From: Heterodera schachtii
Taxonomy: Eukaryota; Nematoda; Chromadorea; Rhabditida; Heteroderidae
Direction: 5' to 3'
NCBI GenBank assembly: GCA_023374025.1
Contig: SIJG01000081.1
Coordinates: 246,428-310,427 of the forward strand
DNA length: 64,000 nt
The notes under the pieces are model-generated. The model saw only the letters and a program-made list of their open reading frames with translations. It did no database searches and had not been told where the DNA came from. Shown piece after piece: positions 1 to 11,048 of this stretch (positions are counted from its first letter, which is position 1; each line of letters begins with the position of its first letter). A program made the position numbers and the translations under genes.

Positions 1-2487
1 AAGGCGAACTGCATCCAGTGGTGGTCCATGAGGAGAAGGAATCGACTCCGTCTGAGGCGGAGAAAAGGCCAGGAACATTGGAGCGAATTACGCACTTGTT
101 CAAGCGGACAGCCACAGAGGGAGAGTGGCCAATGGTCACCGAGCCGTTCACTGGACCGCATGCTGAGACATCCCGAAAAGGGGAGCTTGAAGCACGCCCG
201 CTTGGCGACCTCGTGGCTGCCTATGCTTCCGGCCGTTCTGACGAACTCGGTCCAATGCAAACGATTGAGACGCAGGCTGCGACAACAACTGCGCGTGAAC
301 ATTACCCGGCAACAGTTTCCTATGAAGGACCGCTGAGCGCAACAACACGGAAATGGGAGCTGGAAGGCGCTCCGCTGAACTCACATGTGACTGTGTACCA
401 TCATGGCCGCTCTGATTTGGCAGCACCTGAACAACAACAACCAGTCGCTGAGAAAGTCACAACGAAGATAAGCTCATTGTTCAAGAGGAAGCCACACCAT
501 GAGGACTTCCCAGTCTCGGAGCCCTTCACTGGCCAATTGGATGAGACGGCAAGGGTTTCGGAGCTGTACCACGAACCAATCGACGCAAGGGTCAGCGTCT
601 ACTCGGCCGGAAGATCTGATGAGCATGTCGTTGTCCAGCCAACAACAATTGCTGAGGCGGAGCCCGTACCGCTCGTTGAGTACCCGCGCACGAAAGCATA
701 TGATGGTCCACTGCAAAGCACATCGAAAGGCGCAGAAATGGAGGGGCAGCCGTTGGATGCACATGTTTCCGCCTATCACCATGGGCGCTCCGACATGGCA
801 CCCCCAGCAGCACCGAAGGAGACAATCACAACAAAGCTCACTTCAATTTTCAAGAAGACAACCGCTCATGAAGACGAGTACCCGCCCAAGACGGAGCCTT
901 TCCTGGGACCGGTGGCACAAACGAATCGCCAACGGGAGTTGGAAGCCGTTCCGGTGGTGGACAGGATTGAACGGATACCCAAAGGGTTGGTGAAATGCGA
1001 AAATAGTCATAATAAAAAAAAAGCAAGCCTTTTTTGATTTGTCCATGTTGGGGTGGGGTGGTCTCGACAACTAACACGGCAAAAAGCCGGCCAGTTTTTA
1101 TGTTAAAAATGCAAATGTTTCTGGCAAAATAGACTTCGACTAATGGGGAATGTTAGAGCCATAAAATTTTGAAAATTTTTTTTGATCACGACAATCAATT
1201 TCCAGCTTCTACGAGGAAGGCGAACTGCATCCAGTGGTGGTCCATGAGGAGAAGGAATTGACTCCGTCTGAGGCGGAGAAAAGGCCAGGAACATTGGAAC
1301 GAATTACGCACTTGTTCAAGCGGACAGCCACAGAGGGAGAGTGGCCAATGGTCACCGAGCCGTTCACTGGACCGCATGCTGAGACATCCCGAAAGGGGGA
1401 GCTTGAAGCACGTCCGCTTGGCGACCTCGTGGCTGCCTATGCTTCCGGCCGTTCTGACGAAGTCGGTCCAATGCAAATGATTGAGACGCAGGCTGCGACA
1501 ACAACTGCGCGTGAACATTACCCGGCAACAGTTTCCTATGGAGGACCGCTGAGCGCAACAACACGGAACTGGGAGCTGGAAGGCGCTCCGCTGAACTCAC
1601 ATGTGACTGTGTACCATCATGGCCGCTCTGATTTGGCAGCACCTGAGCAACAACAACCAGTCGCTGAGAAAGTCACAACGAAGATAAGCTCATTGTTCAA
1701 GAGGAAGCCACACCATGAGGACTTCCCAGTCTCGGAGCCCTTCACTGGCCAATTGGATGAGACGGCAAGGGTTTCGGAGCTGTACCACGAACCAATCGAC
1801 GCAAAGGTCAGCGTCTACTCGGCCGGAAGATCTGATGAGCATGTCGTTGTCCAGCCAACAACAATTGCTGAGGCGGAACCCATACCGCTCGTTGAGTACC
1901 CGCGCACGTCAGCATATGATGGTCCACTGCAAAGCACATCGAAAGGAGCAGAAATGGAGGGGCAGCCGTTGGATGCACATGTTTCCGCCTATCACCATGG
2001 GCGCTCCGACATGGCACCCCCAGCAGCACCGAAGGAGACAATCACAACAAAGCTCACTTCAATTTTCAAGAAGACAACCGCTCATGAAGACGAGTACCCG
2101 CCCAAGACTGAGCCTTTCCTGGGACCGGTGGCACAAACGAATCGCCAAAGGGAGTTGGAAGCCGTTGCGGTGGTGGACAGGATTGAACGGATACCCAAAG
2201 GGTTGGTGAAGTGCGAAAATAGTCATAATAAACAAAAAGAAAGCCTTTTTTGATTTGTCCATGTTGGGTGGGGTGGTCTCGACAACTGACACGGCAAAAA
2301 GCCGGCCAGTTTTTATGTTAAAAATGCAAATGTTTCTGGCAAAATAGACTTCGACTAATGGGGAATGTTAGAGCCATAAAATTTTGAAAATTTTTTTTGA
2401 TCACGACAATCAATTTCCAGCTTCTACGAGGAAGGCGAACTGCATCCAGTGGTGGTCCATGAGGAGAAGGAATTGACTCCGTCTGAG
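1..2487 (+). repeat. Tandem duplication of one exon plus intron, period about 1216 bp
   Basis: Bases 1-1216 recur at 1217-2431 with only scattered substitutions, in the intron (986-1205 against 2202-2420) as well as the exon. A third copy starts at 2432 but ends abruptly at 2487, where the sequence switches to a diverged relative. Equal conservation of intron and exon points to a recent duplication or gene conversion, or possibly to assembly of a longer array. The array may continue upstream, since the window opens inside a copy. Confidence 0.92.
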
Positions 2488-5046
2488 AATTTCTTTACGA
2501 TAGAATTGAGGAGGAATGCTAATGAAATTACGAATTCAATTTTGGATGTTGTTGTCTCTGTGCAGCATCACGGCTTTTCTGATCAAGACGATTCTTCTCT
2601 GAGAGGATCCATTGAAACCATCGAAACAATTTTAGTCCGACCTTCTGCTAAACCAACAGAACTTGAGGAGATTTCGTCTGATTTGTCCACTGTTCCTACA
2701 CAAATACATGTCGCCATTCCCGAAAATCTTATGAATTTTGACGGCACTGAACTAATCGACCTTCCCATTGACAAATGCGTCATTGTTTACCATTGTGGAA
2801 GTTCTTATGGCATTGAACCTGAATTATGGAAAGCAAAAACAATGGAAAAAATTGATGAGGACCAAATCAAACGAACTCAAGAAATGGACACTAAACAATT
2901 GGAGGATTATGTCACTGTTTACTATCATGGATGGTACGGTCGTTTTGAGGATGAACAACAATTTGACGAAGAGGAGGAGCAAAAAAGACAATTTGACAAA
3001 AGTGAAACTGACCGAATTGCGTTATCAGTGGAGCAGAAAAAAGAACAATTGGCTGCCATTGACCACAAAAAAAGTGGTTTAAGAAAACAATCTTTAATCC
3101 TTGGCATATTCTTTCAGAATCGCATGAATTGTCTGATAATTCTGTTAAACCGATTGAAGACAAAATCGAAGACAGAATCAAACCAATTGATACATTTGAG
3201 AAGAAACCAGCAGAGAAAGAAGAACAGACTTTGATCATTGATCAGCAAAAACGGACTGATGGGAGAGTGACCTTCGAAGATGGTGCTTAAGCAATGAATT
3301 TTAGGCGTTGTAAGCCCATTGTTTTACAGACTTTGCCCCGACAAATGAACCGCTCGAATTGCATGTGCAAATCAAACAAATCGGAAAGAAAACGCCTAAG
3401 GAACGCGACTTTGGAGTTCCGTTTGGATTTGAAAGTGAACGGACCAAAGAGATTTACTCGCGGGCGACTTCGTTAAAAGACGGTCTCTTTGAAATATCGG
3501 GCATTTGATGTTGGACTCTTTGGCCCTTTCAGAACGGATTCATGGTGGCAAACCGCCTCCTCTTCGACATGCAAAGGCTGAGACTTTGGACGAGCAACGG
3601 CACATCCGTCCTTTGCTTCGTCAAAAGACTGCCTTCTCTCCACGCGGAGAGAATCTTTCAATCGATTCAAGCAAAGGTCGAAGCAATGAATGAGCAAAAT
3701 GACACGGACTGATCAATTGATTGACTGTTTTTTGCTTTTCAGTAAAGCCGAGAGCACATTACTTGGCTAAATACCCTCAGCAGCAAACAAAGTTCAGTGC
3801 TGTTAATGACGTGGCACCGTCGGCCGGGCCACGACGGCACCCCGCCGGTTGGACAACGGTGACGGAAACGACGCTGATCACTTACGCAAAGAGACACACT
3901 TTTGAACGGACAGTTAATGGCCGTAAGCAGAATGTGGTGGAGGTGGGCGAGGGATTAGGGAGAAGGGAGCATCAAATGTGCTGATTAAGGATATCATCGT
4001 TTACAACCACGGAGGGCCCAGAAGAGTGCCGCCGGGACTTCCCAAGTCTCCGATGGTGAGACAATTTGCTTTTCCCCCGCAATATTTGGACGAACGGTAC
4101 AACAACATCAGCGGACGCTACAACTATTACCGGTAGAAAATGGGCGGAAGCTTCGCATTGCTTAAGCTGAGCTTTCCCTTTCAGAAGCCGTTCTCAGGAG
4201 AACGATCGGCCCCGAACGCACGACAAATGGATGCAGACGGAGGACGAACCGACGACCGACAGCACTTTACGCCGCTCGGAATCGCGCTCAATTCGCACTG
4301 TCAGTCGATCGGAGGAGCGCACTTACCGCGCCTATTCCTCACAACTGTACGATCGTCATGCGTACATCCGCGACTATAAGCCACAAAGACGGACGGAGGA
4401 ACACAACGAACACTTCGCCAGAGGATGGCAGAACAAGACAGAACGCCAAAATATGACAGAGAATGGCCGCGACATTGGTCAGTTTGAGAAAAAAAAACAC
4501 TAAATAATTTCGTATCTTTATTTACAACATTTTCAAGGCATTCGGCGTGCAAAAGTGTCCCGAGAGAAGTCCGTGCCGCACTCGACGACCTTCCCGGTCA
4601 CCGAGACAAACTCCACCTTCAATATCCGAAGAACGGTCAATGCGAGCGTGGACGGTCACCATTGGTGCGTCAACGGCGGACGCACATTCACAGCGTACAG
4701 CAGCAGCCTCCGACCGAAGGCGACGCCGGCGGAACGCACCGTTCACTCGCTGCACTACCAAAGGGCGAACATCGAGGAGTTGCCCATTGCTCAATTGCTC
4801 CGTCAAATTCCGCACCTTTGGGAGGGCGACGGAACCGCGCCGCCCGACGTTCGGCGCCAAAACGGCGGCGGTGCCTTTTCTTTTGCGGAGCCGCAACGAA
4901 AAGAGCGCACAGTGCCGCTGGAAACGCGACTGCTGCGACCGGGCGAACATTGGGCGGACGACGGCCCCGCGGACGACAGACGGCGGCACTCCGCGCCCAT
5001 TCACAGGGCACGGCAACGGATCAGCAACTATTGCACAATGCTATGA
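1..5046 (+). CDS. 3' part of a long repeat protein with GRSD repeats and a CaaX-like C-terminus
   Basis: I do not recognise this protein; its 5' end lies before the window. Exons read by splice signals and frame: 1-985, 1206-2201, 2421-3282, 3330-3482, 3533-3676, 3743-3922, 3970-4132, 4185-4477 and 4538-5046. The first two exons encode near-identical repeat blocks. Each block alternates segments of the type EPFTGP..ET/S..R..ELE with a V.VY..GRSD core and basic ISSLFKRK-type spacers, which suggests a large scaffold or cytoskeletal tail; that is inference. The third exon begins like the others, then diverges into an AT-richer, acidic version with decayed cores (VSVQHHGFSD, VIVYHCGSSY). Its frame breaks near an A-run at 3066-3072. 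The last exons are Arg-rich and end in Cys-Thr-Met-Leu, a possible prenylation motif. Whole-gene continuity is likely because splice phases match at nearly every junction. Confidence 0.6.
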
Positions 5047-5653
5047 GCAGCCAAAGGGAGCAAAAACGGATAGAACGAACACACATATTTAGATACATTT
5101 AGATGATTTCCCCTTCCTAATTACATAATTTGCTCATTTTTTGGTCATTGCTTCTGCTGGAATTTTACATATTTTAAACGTTTAAAATAATTAATTTACA
5201 AATTGCAGCAGCTTTTCCCTCTTAATTCTCTCCACTCACTTTCATTCGCCAGCTCATTGTCCCCGTGCATTTATTGCTTTTTATTTGCAAATCCTTCACT
5301 TATTCCCATTCTCAAAATTGCTAATTACGACATTGATACAATATAAACATTTTTTAATTAACTTAATAATTCTGAATATTGCTCCATGAAAGAAGCAAAA
5401 AGCGGTTTCCGTAGAAGAAAGTTATTTGTCGACTAAAAAATTAAAATGATGAGATCAATCATTATTCCTAAGAAATTTCTCAAAAGTACAAAAATGCAAA
5501 TTAGTGAATAAAGAGGTCTATGTAATGTGAAAAGTGTCTTTCTGCGTTTTAATTTCCCAGAAAAGTGGCTATTAGCCAGAAATGGAATCCCTGTGACAAA
5601 TGAGTCATGGCATCAATTGGTCGATTGAATTTTGCGTTTCGCTGTTGTCAGTT
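5047..5653. other. AT-rich intergenic spacer between convergent genes
   Basis: Holds the 3' flanks of the repeat-protein gene (+) and the fasciclin gene (-), which converge here. I see no ORF, RNA gene or repeat, only AT-rich sequence with possible poly(A) signals. Confidence 0.6.
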
Positions 5654-8600
5654 TCACCTTCGCCTCCAGCGATGCGTCCATAGGGAAAAAGCAATGCAAA
5701 GAAGCAAAGTGTGGCTGTTGTCAGTGATCGAAGCGCCGACCAAAGCGGCGGCACGCAAATCAGGCTCATAAATGAGCACCTGAGAAAAACGGACGACGGC
5801 GAAAGTCAGGAAAAGCCAACGGCAAAGGCAAAAGGGGCTAACCCCGTCCACGAGGTGAATGAACCCGTTGATGCCGGCGATCTCTCCGCCCTCCAGCACA
5901 CGCGCGACGCGATTGCCCCGGGGCCAGTACAGCTCGAAGTCTGCGAGTGCATGCCAATGAATGCGAAAAGCATTTACTCGGTCGATGGCCCTTCACTTTT
6001 CTTTCCTTTTCCTGATCAACTCACATCGTCCCCGCCTTCGGATGATCACTTTCTCGTCGTTCATCATCACATAAGTCCGCTCCCGAAGGTCCGTGTACAT
6101 CAGCGCCTGTCCTTGCAGCACGTGGCGCTGAACCGTAAGTCGTTTTGTTTTGCTTTTGCCGTCCTCCCACTCACTTTGTAAACGTATTGCAACGCTTGCC
6201 AATGGTTTCCGTCCGTCATTCTGTTCTTTAGCGATGGTGCGACCTGTCAAAATGTCCTCGTTTTGGTTCTTCGCTCATTTGCCTTCGCTTGGCAATGCCT
6301 TGTCCCACGCTTCATCGATGGGCACAAAGAAAGTGAAGTTTTGTTCGGGCGTCAGCACTTGCCACGGGTCCAAGCTGTATTTAAGCTGCAATTTGATCAT
6401 TTTTGATTTCTGATTTCATTTTTTGCTGTTTAATCACTTGCAAATTGCCCAACATTTCAAATGATCGCTGCGCTCGACTTTCGTTACGCAAAATTTCCCA
6501 AAGAGACTAAAAAGGGGAGTGATTAATCCTCTGTAAAAATTTGGGCATCATGGCATTCCGCCCGTGCTCCGTCCACCTGATACGGCACGCCCAACACGCG
6601 GTCGATGTAATGGACAATTCCATTAACGGCTGTCACGTCCTCCTAAGGTACGGATGGAAACAGACAAATAAATGCCAATGAACGGACAAAACATAGCAAA
6701 ATGCCAAGTGCCGACCATTTGAATTGCCGTTCTGACCCCTCCGCCGATCACGTAATAAGTGACGTTGTTTTTGGGCCATTCGCCCCTCACAAAATACAAA
6801 TGGCGCATGTTGTCCACCGTGGCCACAACCGTTTCATTGGTTATTTCTTCCGTTGTCAATTCCTTCGCCGGGACAATGTGAAGTTTGAGAATCTGTGCTT
6901 TTGAATAAATAGAATGATCTGTGATGAGTGCATTCATGTTGATCAGTCCGACTCGCCTGTTCCAGCCAAATTCTGTCGCGCAAAAGGCGCCGTTCGATTG
7001 GCTCGGGAATTCGCTCAAACGCTTCGTTCCACGGGGCGAAAAAAGTGACCAAACCGCCGGTGGCGGAGAAGTAATTGCGCACAATCTGTCAATTGGCAGC
7101 GAATGGGCAGAGAATGGGAAGGGAAGGAGTCACTTGTCCGATTGTGTTCATATAACGCATCAAAGTGGTGCAGCGGTAATTGTCCATTAGCATCTGATCA
7201 CAAAATGATCAGTCAGAAAAGACGAGTGATCGGAAGAATCGAACGAAACGGACGGACTTGGTCAATTGTGTTGGTCACAATGCCCAGCACGTTGTCCACC
7301 ACATGGACCACCCCGTTCTGCACCGGAATGTTGGGCACCAGCACTTTGGCCCAAACGGCGCCCCGCCGAAATTGGCCGTAACGCTCAAAAGCAATACCAT
7401 AAGAAAAGATGGCACTCAATCCATTAAAAAACGTTCAGTGGCATTTTGCCATTTCCCTCTCTCTCTCCCCGCGCTGCTCACTTCGTATACGGTGGACACG
7501 GCGTACAAATCCCATTTGCCCGTCCGATGATCGGTGATGTTGCGCAAGCACAGCTTCAACTTGTAATTATCTTCTATGATATTCGAGGAGAAACTGAAAC
7601 AGAAGAGACAAAAGCGAAGCGATAAAAAGGGACAACGAAATGACAAAAGGCACCGAATTGAAGGGTAAAAGTGGACACCGCCGTCGTAAAGCCAAGGGTA
7701 AGTGAAAAGGACCTGAAAACGGGGGATTAACAAAAGGAATGCCTTGGGTTGATACTCTGTTCATTCCGCTGACATGGGCCAACAAAACCTCACGGTCAAC
7801 CCGATTTCGATCGATCACCTAAGCAATGATTAAACCGATGTAAATTAAATGCCAACAGTTTATCAATGCACGGCGACCTTTGCGAATGCTTTGTTGTTGG
7901 GCAGAAAATATGTGTGGAAGCCATTCCAAGCGGAGCTTCCGTAAATGACCAAGGCGATGTCCGGCACTCTGTCCAAAATGTCACGCAATTCCCTAAAATG
8001 TTTCCGGGGATGAGTGCTTTCTCGGCATGGCTGACGTCAAATCCCTGTTGTCATAGTGTCGGTCCACAAAAAAGGCATTTTCGTCGTCGCGAACAAAAGA
8101 AAGTGCCGTGCCGGGGTATGGACGATGGCCCATCGGAGTGCACGTTTTGTACAAGTACTGCTCGCCGGTGATGATGCCCCATTGGTTGGTCACGTGGTTG
8201 CAAATTGCGCCAGCGTTTGCGAAATACGACTTAAAATGACGATGAACCGTCGACAGGGGACGGCCCGCCCAATGCCCAACAAAATTGGCCGGGCCATTCT
8301 CGAATTGGGTGACGTAGATGTACCCGCTGTTGATCGTGCTTCGGATCAGCGTTTGCTTCTCCCACTTCCGACCAGAACTGATCTCCACCACTTGGGTGTC
8401 CACTGAAAAGGGGGCATTCGCCAAGATTGATGGATTTGGCATTGATCAGTGTATGAAAAGGTGGGCTGATCACTTTGATCCCTAGCAAAGGCAGTCGGCC
8501 TGGCCTTTCCAAATGTTTCTTTTGATTTTTTACCGATATGTGAAAGCACTTCTTTTTGGTCCATTGCTCGAAGGTCAGGGTTATACAGAAACACGTCGTT

Positions 8601-8837
8601 GACCGGGGCGAACACAGTAACGCGTGCATTTACGTCCTCCATGTACGCCTGCGCAACTTGGTAACGCGAGCAGAGCAACCGCCACTGAACAAATGCCATC
8701 CAAATGCTTTTCAAAGCTGACCGAAACTGGCACAAAATCACCTGCTGCAAATCGCTCATTCGCGCTGTTTCTGTCCAAAGATTTGCTTCCGAAAACGGAG
8801 AAACGAAAAGGAGAAAAAATAGACCAAAGAAAAACAT
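5654..8837 (-). CDS. Secreted protein with four FAS1 (fasciclin) domains
   Basis: Reading down from 8837, the protein opens with a hydrophobic signal sequence (MFFFGLFFLLFVSPF). Four FAS1-type units follow. The first has VTVFAPVNDVF near 8560-8600. The second runs through FLPNNKAFAKVAV (about 7870) to NGVVHVVDNVLGIV (about 7300). The third has LVTFFAPWNEAFERI (about 7040) and ends NGIVHYIDRVLGV (about 6600). The fourth has FTFFVPIDEAWDKALP (about 6320) and ends GFIHLVDGVLIYEP (about 5850 spliced to 5780). Each ends with the family's typical H..D.VL strand. FAS1 proteins are extracellular adhesion or matrix proteins; four domains is the layout of insect Fasciclin-1 and vertebrate TGFBI/periostin. 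The C-terminus has a short hydrophobic stretch followed by WRRR, which could be a weak anchor signal. Many short introns split the domains; one join, near 6250, needs an exon boundary I could not settle. Confidence 0.85.
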
Positions 8838-9610
8838 TTGATAAAAAAAAGCCGACCAACAGATTACACAAGATGTTTAAAAAAGCGATTAGAAAAATTC
8901 GATTTTGCAGGGGAAAGGGAAAAACGATGACTCAGCAAAGAAAGCAATTCGAGAAAAAGCACAAATATGACGAGTTGGTAGGAGAAAGGGCACAGAACAA
9001 ACGCAAACATCGATCAGCAGACGGACGGACGGACGGAAAGTCCCAACGCCGGGGGGGGGGGGGGGGGGGGGGGGGGGAATAAATGCGAAATTATTGATCG
9101 ACGGGGCAAAAAATGGTCAAGCATTGGAAGGACGAGAATGGAAAGGAGAAACCGGCAAAAAGGTTCGGCAACAGAGGACATTTGTCCAAATATTTCCCGG
9201 CTGCATTTTCCCGTATAAAAACCGATCAAACTGTTAATCAAAGACAAAACCGTTCCCCGCAAAGATCGACCTTTGTTGAAAATCTGCAGCTTATACATAT
9301 CTTCTTAAAACTTCATCATTATTTGAAATTACTTAATGTTTCCAAAGACACACATTTTTTTCTGTTTTTCGGTGTTCTTTTAACTCTTCTTTCCAATTCC
9401 AAATGCTATTTAGCAGGTCAATTTTTAAAATTCCTTTTATTGCCTTTTTTTGGCAAAATGTTTATATTTTTTTTTCTAACTTTCATTTCTTTGCTCTATT
9501 TGTTATTTATTCGATTTCTTTCGAATTTTACTCTTTTTTTAAATGTTTTGTTTTATATTTGACCACTCCCCATTCTTTTTTGCACTGTTTTTGTGACGTT
9601 TCCTGCTTAA
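8838..9610. promoter_or_regulatory. Shared upstream region of two divergent genes, with a 27-base G run
   Basis: The fasciclin gene (-) and the COX7C gene (+) are transcribed away from each other across this 770-bp spacer, so it must hold both promoters. It contains a run of 27 G at 9051-9077 and a T-rich stretch at 9350-9560 just before the COX7C start. I see no clear TATA box or other named element. Confidence 0.5.
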
Positions 9611-9992
9611 ATGCTTTTCAAACGTTTTGTTGTCCCCGTTGCGACGCGTTCTGTGCGCGCGGTGCATTTGCCCGGCACTCCCGGCATTTACAACACCAAA
9701 CCCGTGGAAATCCCCAATTGGGAGCCGGCAACACCGACCGGCCCAATCCGTGACGGATGGCCGAATCACGTGAGTTTGGGTCCAAATTCGGACAATCTTT
9801 CGTCAGGATGGCACTCTCTTTCGCTTTTCACCTTCTTTTCAGCTTGCGCCTTTCATGCAAATCAAAAGTTGGCGTTGGTTCATCGGCGCTTTTCTGTATT
9901 TGGCGAGTGGATTCGGCATTCCGTTCTTGTAAGTGCATTTCTACCAATTCATGTCATAAATGTTTTATTTATTTCCTAGAAATAAACATTGA
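9611..9992 (+). CDS. cox-7C: Cytochrome c oxidase subunit 7C (COX7C-like)
   Basis: Three exons (9611-9769, 9843-9928, 9980-9992) give an 85-residue protein. It has a basic N-terminal presequence (MLFKRFVVPVATRSVRAVHL), a middle containing PIRDGWPNHLAPFM, and a single membrane span (WFIGAFLYLASGFGIPFL) followed by NKH and stop. The N-H-L-pF-.......-F..G..P span is the COX7C/COX VIIc pattern. The product is a small nuclear-encoded subunit of mitochondrial complex IV in the inner membrane. The last exon codes only four residues. A mobile element sits directly behind the stop: its target duplication begins at 9995, two bases after the TGA, so much of the native 3' UTR is displaced. Confidence 0.8.
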
Positions 9993-10002
9993 AAATTAGA
10001 CC

Positions 10003-10685
10003 GGTTCTCTTGACTTATACGATGTTTTTTTCTCGTGGACCAATCTCGACGAATATGGTACCAATCGATAGCTCTCGATGAGACAGATCGATCTAGGGGT
10101 GGCGGAAGTTGATCCGACAAGTATAAACCGGTTTTTGAACCGATTCAAAACACAAAAAGTGAAGAAAATTGGGTATTTTTAATTAATTTATTTATTTTTA
10201 ATGGACATTTCAGTACCAACGAAAAATGGATAAACAAAATGAAGTAAATTTTCGCAAAAGGGAGCATGCGAAGACGGAGCAAGTAGTGGGGCGAGACGGA
10301 GGGCGGAGGAAGACGTCTGACGAGCGCCTCAGGCGGTTGACTGCGGGGGCCCGGAGGGCCCCCGCCAATCAGTCAACCGCCTGCGGATCACGCGCGGACT
10401 TCTTCCGTAGCCCGTAGTCTCGCCCCACCTACTGGCCGCCGTAGTCGAGTGTGCGGCGGTTTTTTAGCGCAATAACCAAAATGACCTATTTACACCAGTT
10501 TCCCTGCATAAGTTTGGTACTGAATTGGCACTATAAGATTTTAATCGGTTCAAAAACCGGTTTATACTTGTCGGATCAACTTCCCCCACCCCTAGATCGA
10601 TCTGTCTCATCGAGAGCTATCGAATGGTACCATATTCGTCGAGATTGGTCCACGAGAAAAAAACATCGTATAAGTCAAGATATTC
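10003..10685. mobile_element. Non-autonomous fold-back transposon (hAT-like MITE) with 8-bp target duplication
   Basis: Long terminal inverted repeats of roughly 140 bp (about 10009-10148 and 10543-10680) match with only a couple of mismatches; both contain CTTGACTTATACGATG and AAACCGGTTTTTGAACCGAT. The element is flanked by a perfect 8-bp direct repeat ATTAGACC at 9995-10002 and 10686-10693. The outermost six bases of the two ends differ. The middle (about 10280-10440) is very GC-rich and forms nested palindromes: GGGGCGAGAC with its complement, CAGGCGGTTGACTG with its complement, and an innermost GCGGGGGCCC/GGGCCCCCGC pair. No transposase ORF is present. Eight-bp duplications are typical of the hAT superfamily. 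Confidence 0.85.
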
Positions 10686-10693
10686 ATTAGACC

Positions 10694-11048
10694 AAATGCT
10701 TTAGAATAGAATCAATCGTCCTGCAGTTGTAGTTTTTGAACCTAAATCTAAAAACTCGGTTCAATTTGCTTTTTGTTCAAATTTGGTATTATGTTCAAGT
10801 TAATAAACCCCAAAAACCACCGGAAATGCATGACGGATTCTCATACAAAAATTATTCATTAATGGAGAGTTTTCCCATTTTAATTTATTCAGTGCTGCCG
10901 AGTTCCAACTCAAGAAGCAAAACCAATGAGCTGAGGGAGAAGACGATGGTTAGATGAAGTGATGTTATTGCAAAAGGATCAGTTACAGACAGCCGTATTT
11001 CAATTGTATGTTTAATGTTAGGAAAAACGAATAAAAACAAGTCGTATT
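10694..11048. other. Intergenic spacer, no gene identified
   Basis: AT-rich sequence between the mobile element and the 3' end of the gene on the minus strand. A 73-codon plus-strand ORF (10736-10957) is open but has no recognisable motif and no AG-acceptor or initiation context that supports it. Confidence 0.4.

Noticed and set aside
4547..5102. Three overlapping plus-strand ORFs and minus-strand ORFs of over 100 codons
   Set aside because: High GC keeps all frames open; only the frame joined in phase through 4477/4538 continues the upstream gene.
10340..10385. A bacterial-type rho-independent terminator (strong GC hairpin)
   Set aside because: The sequence is eukaryotic and the hairpin is the core of a fold-back transposon.
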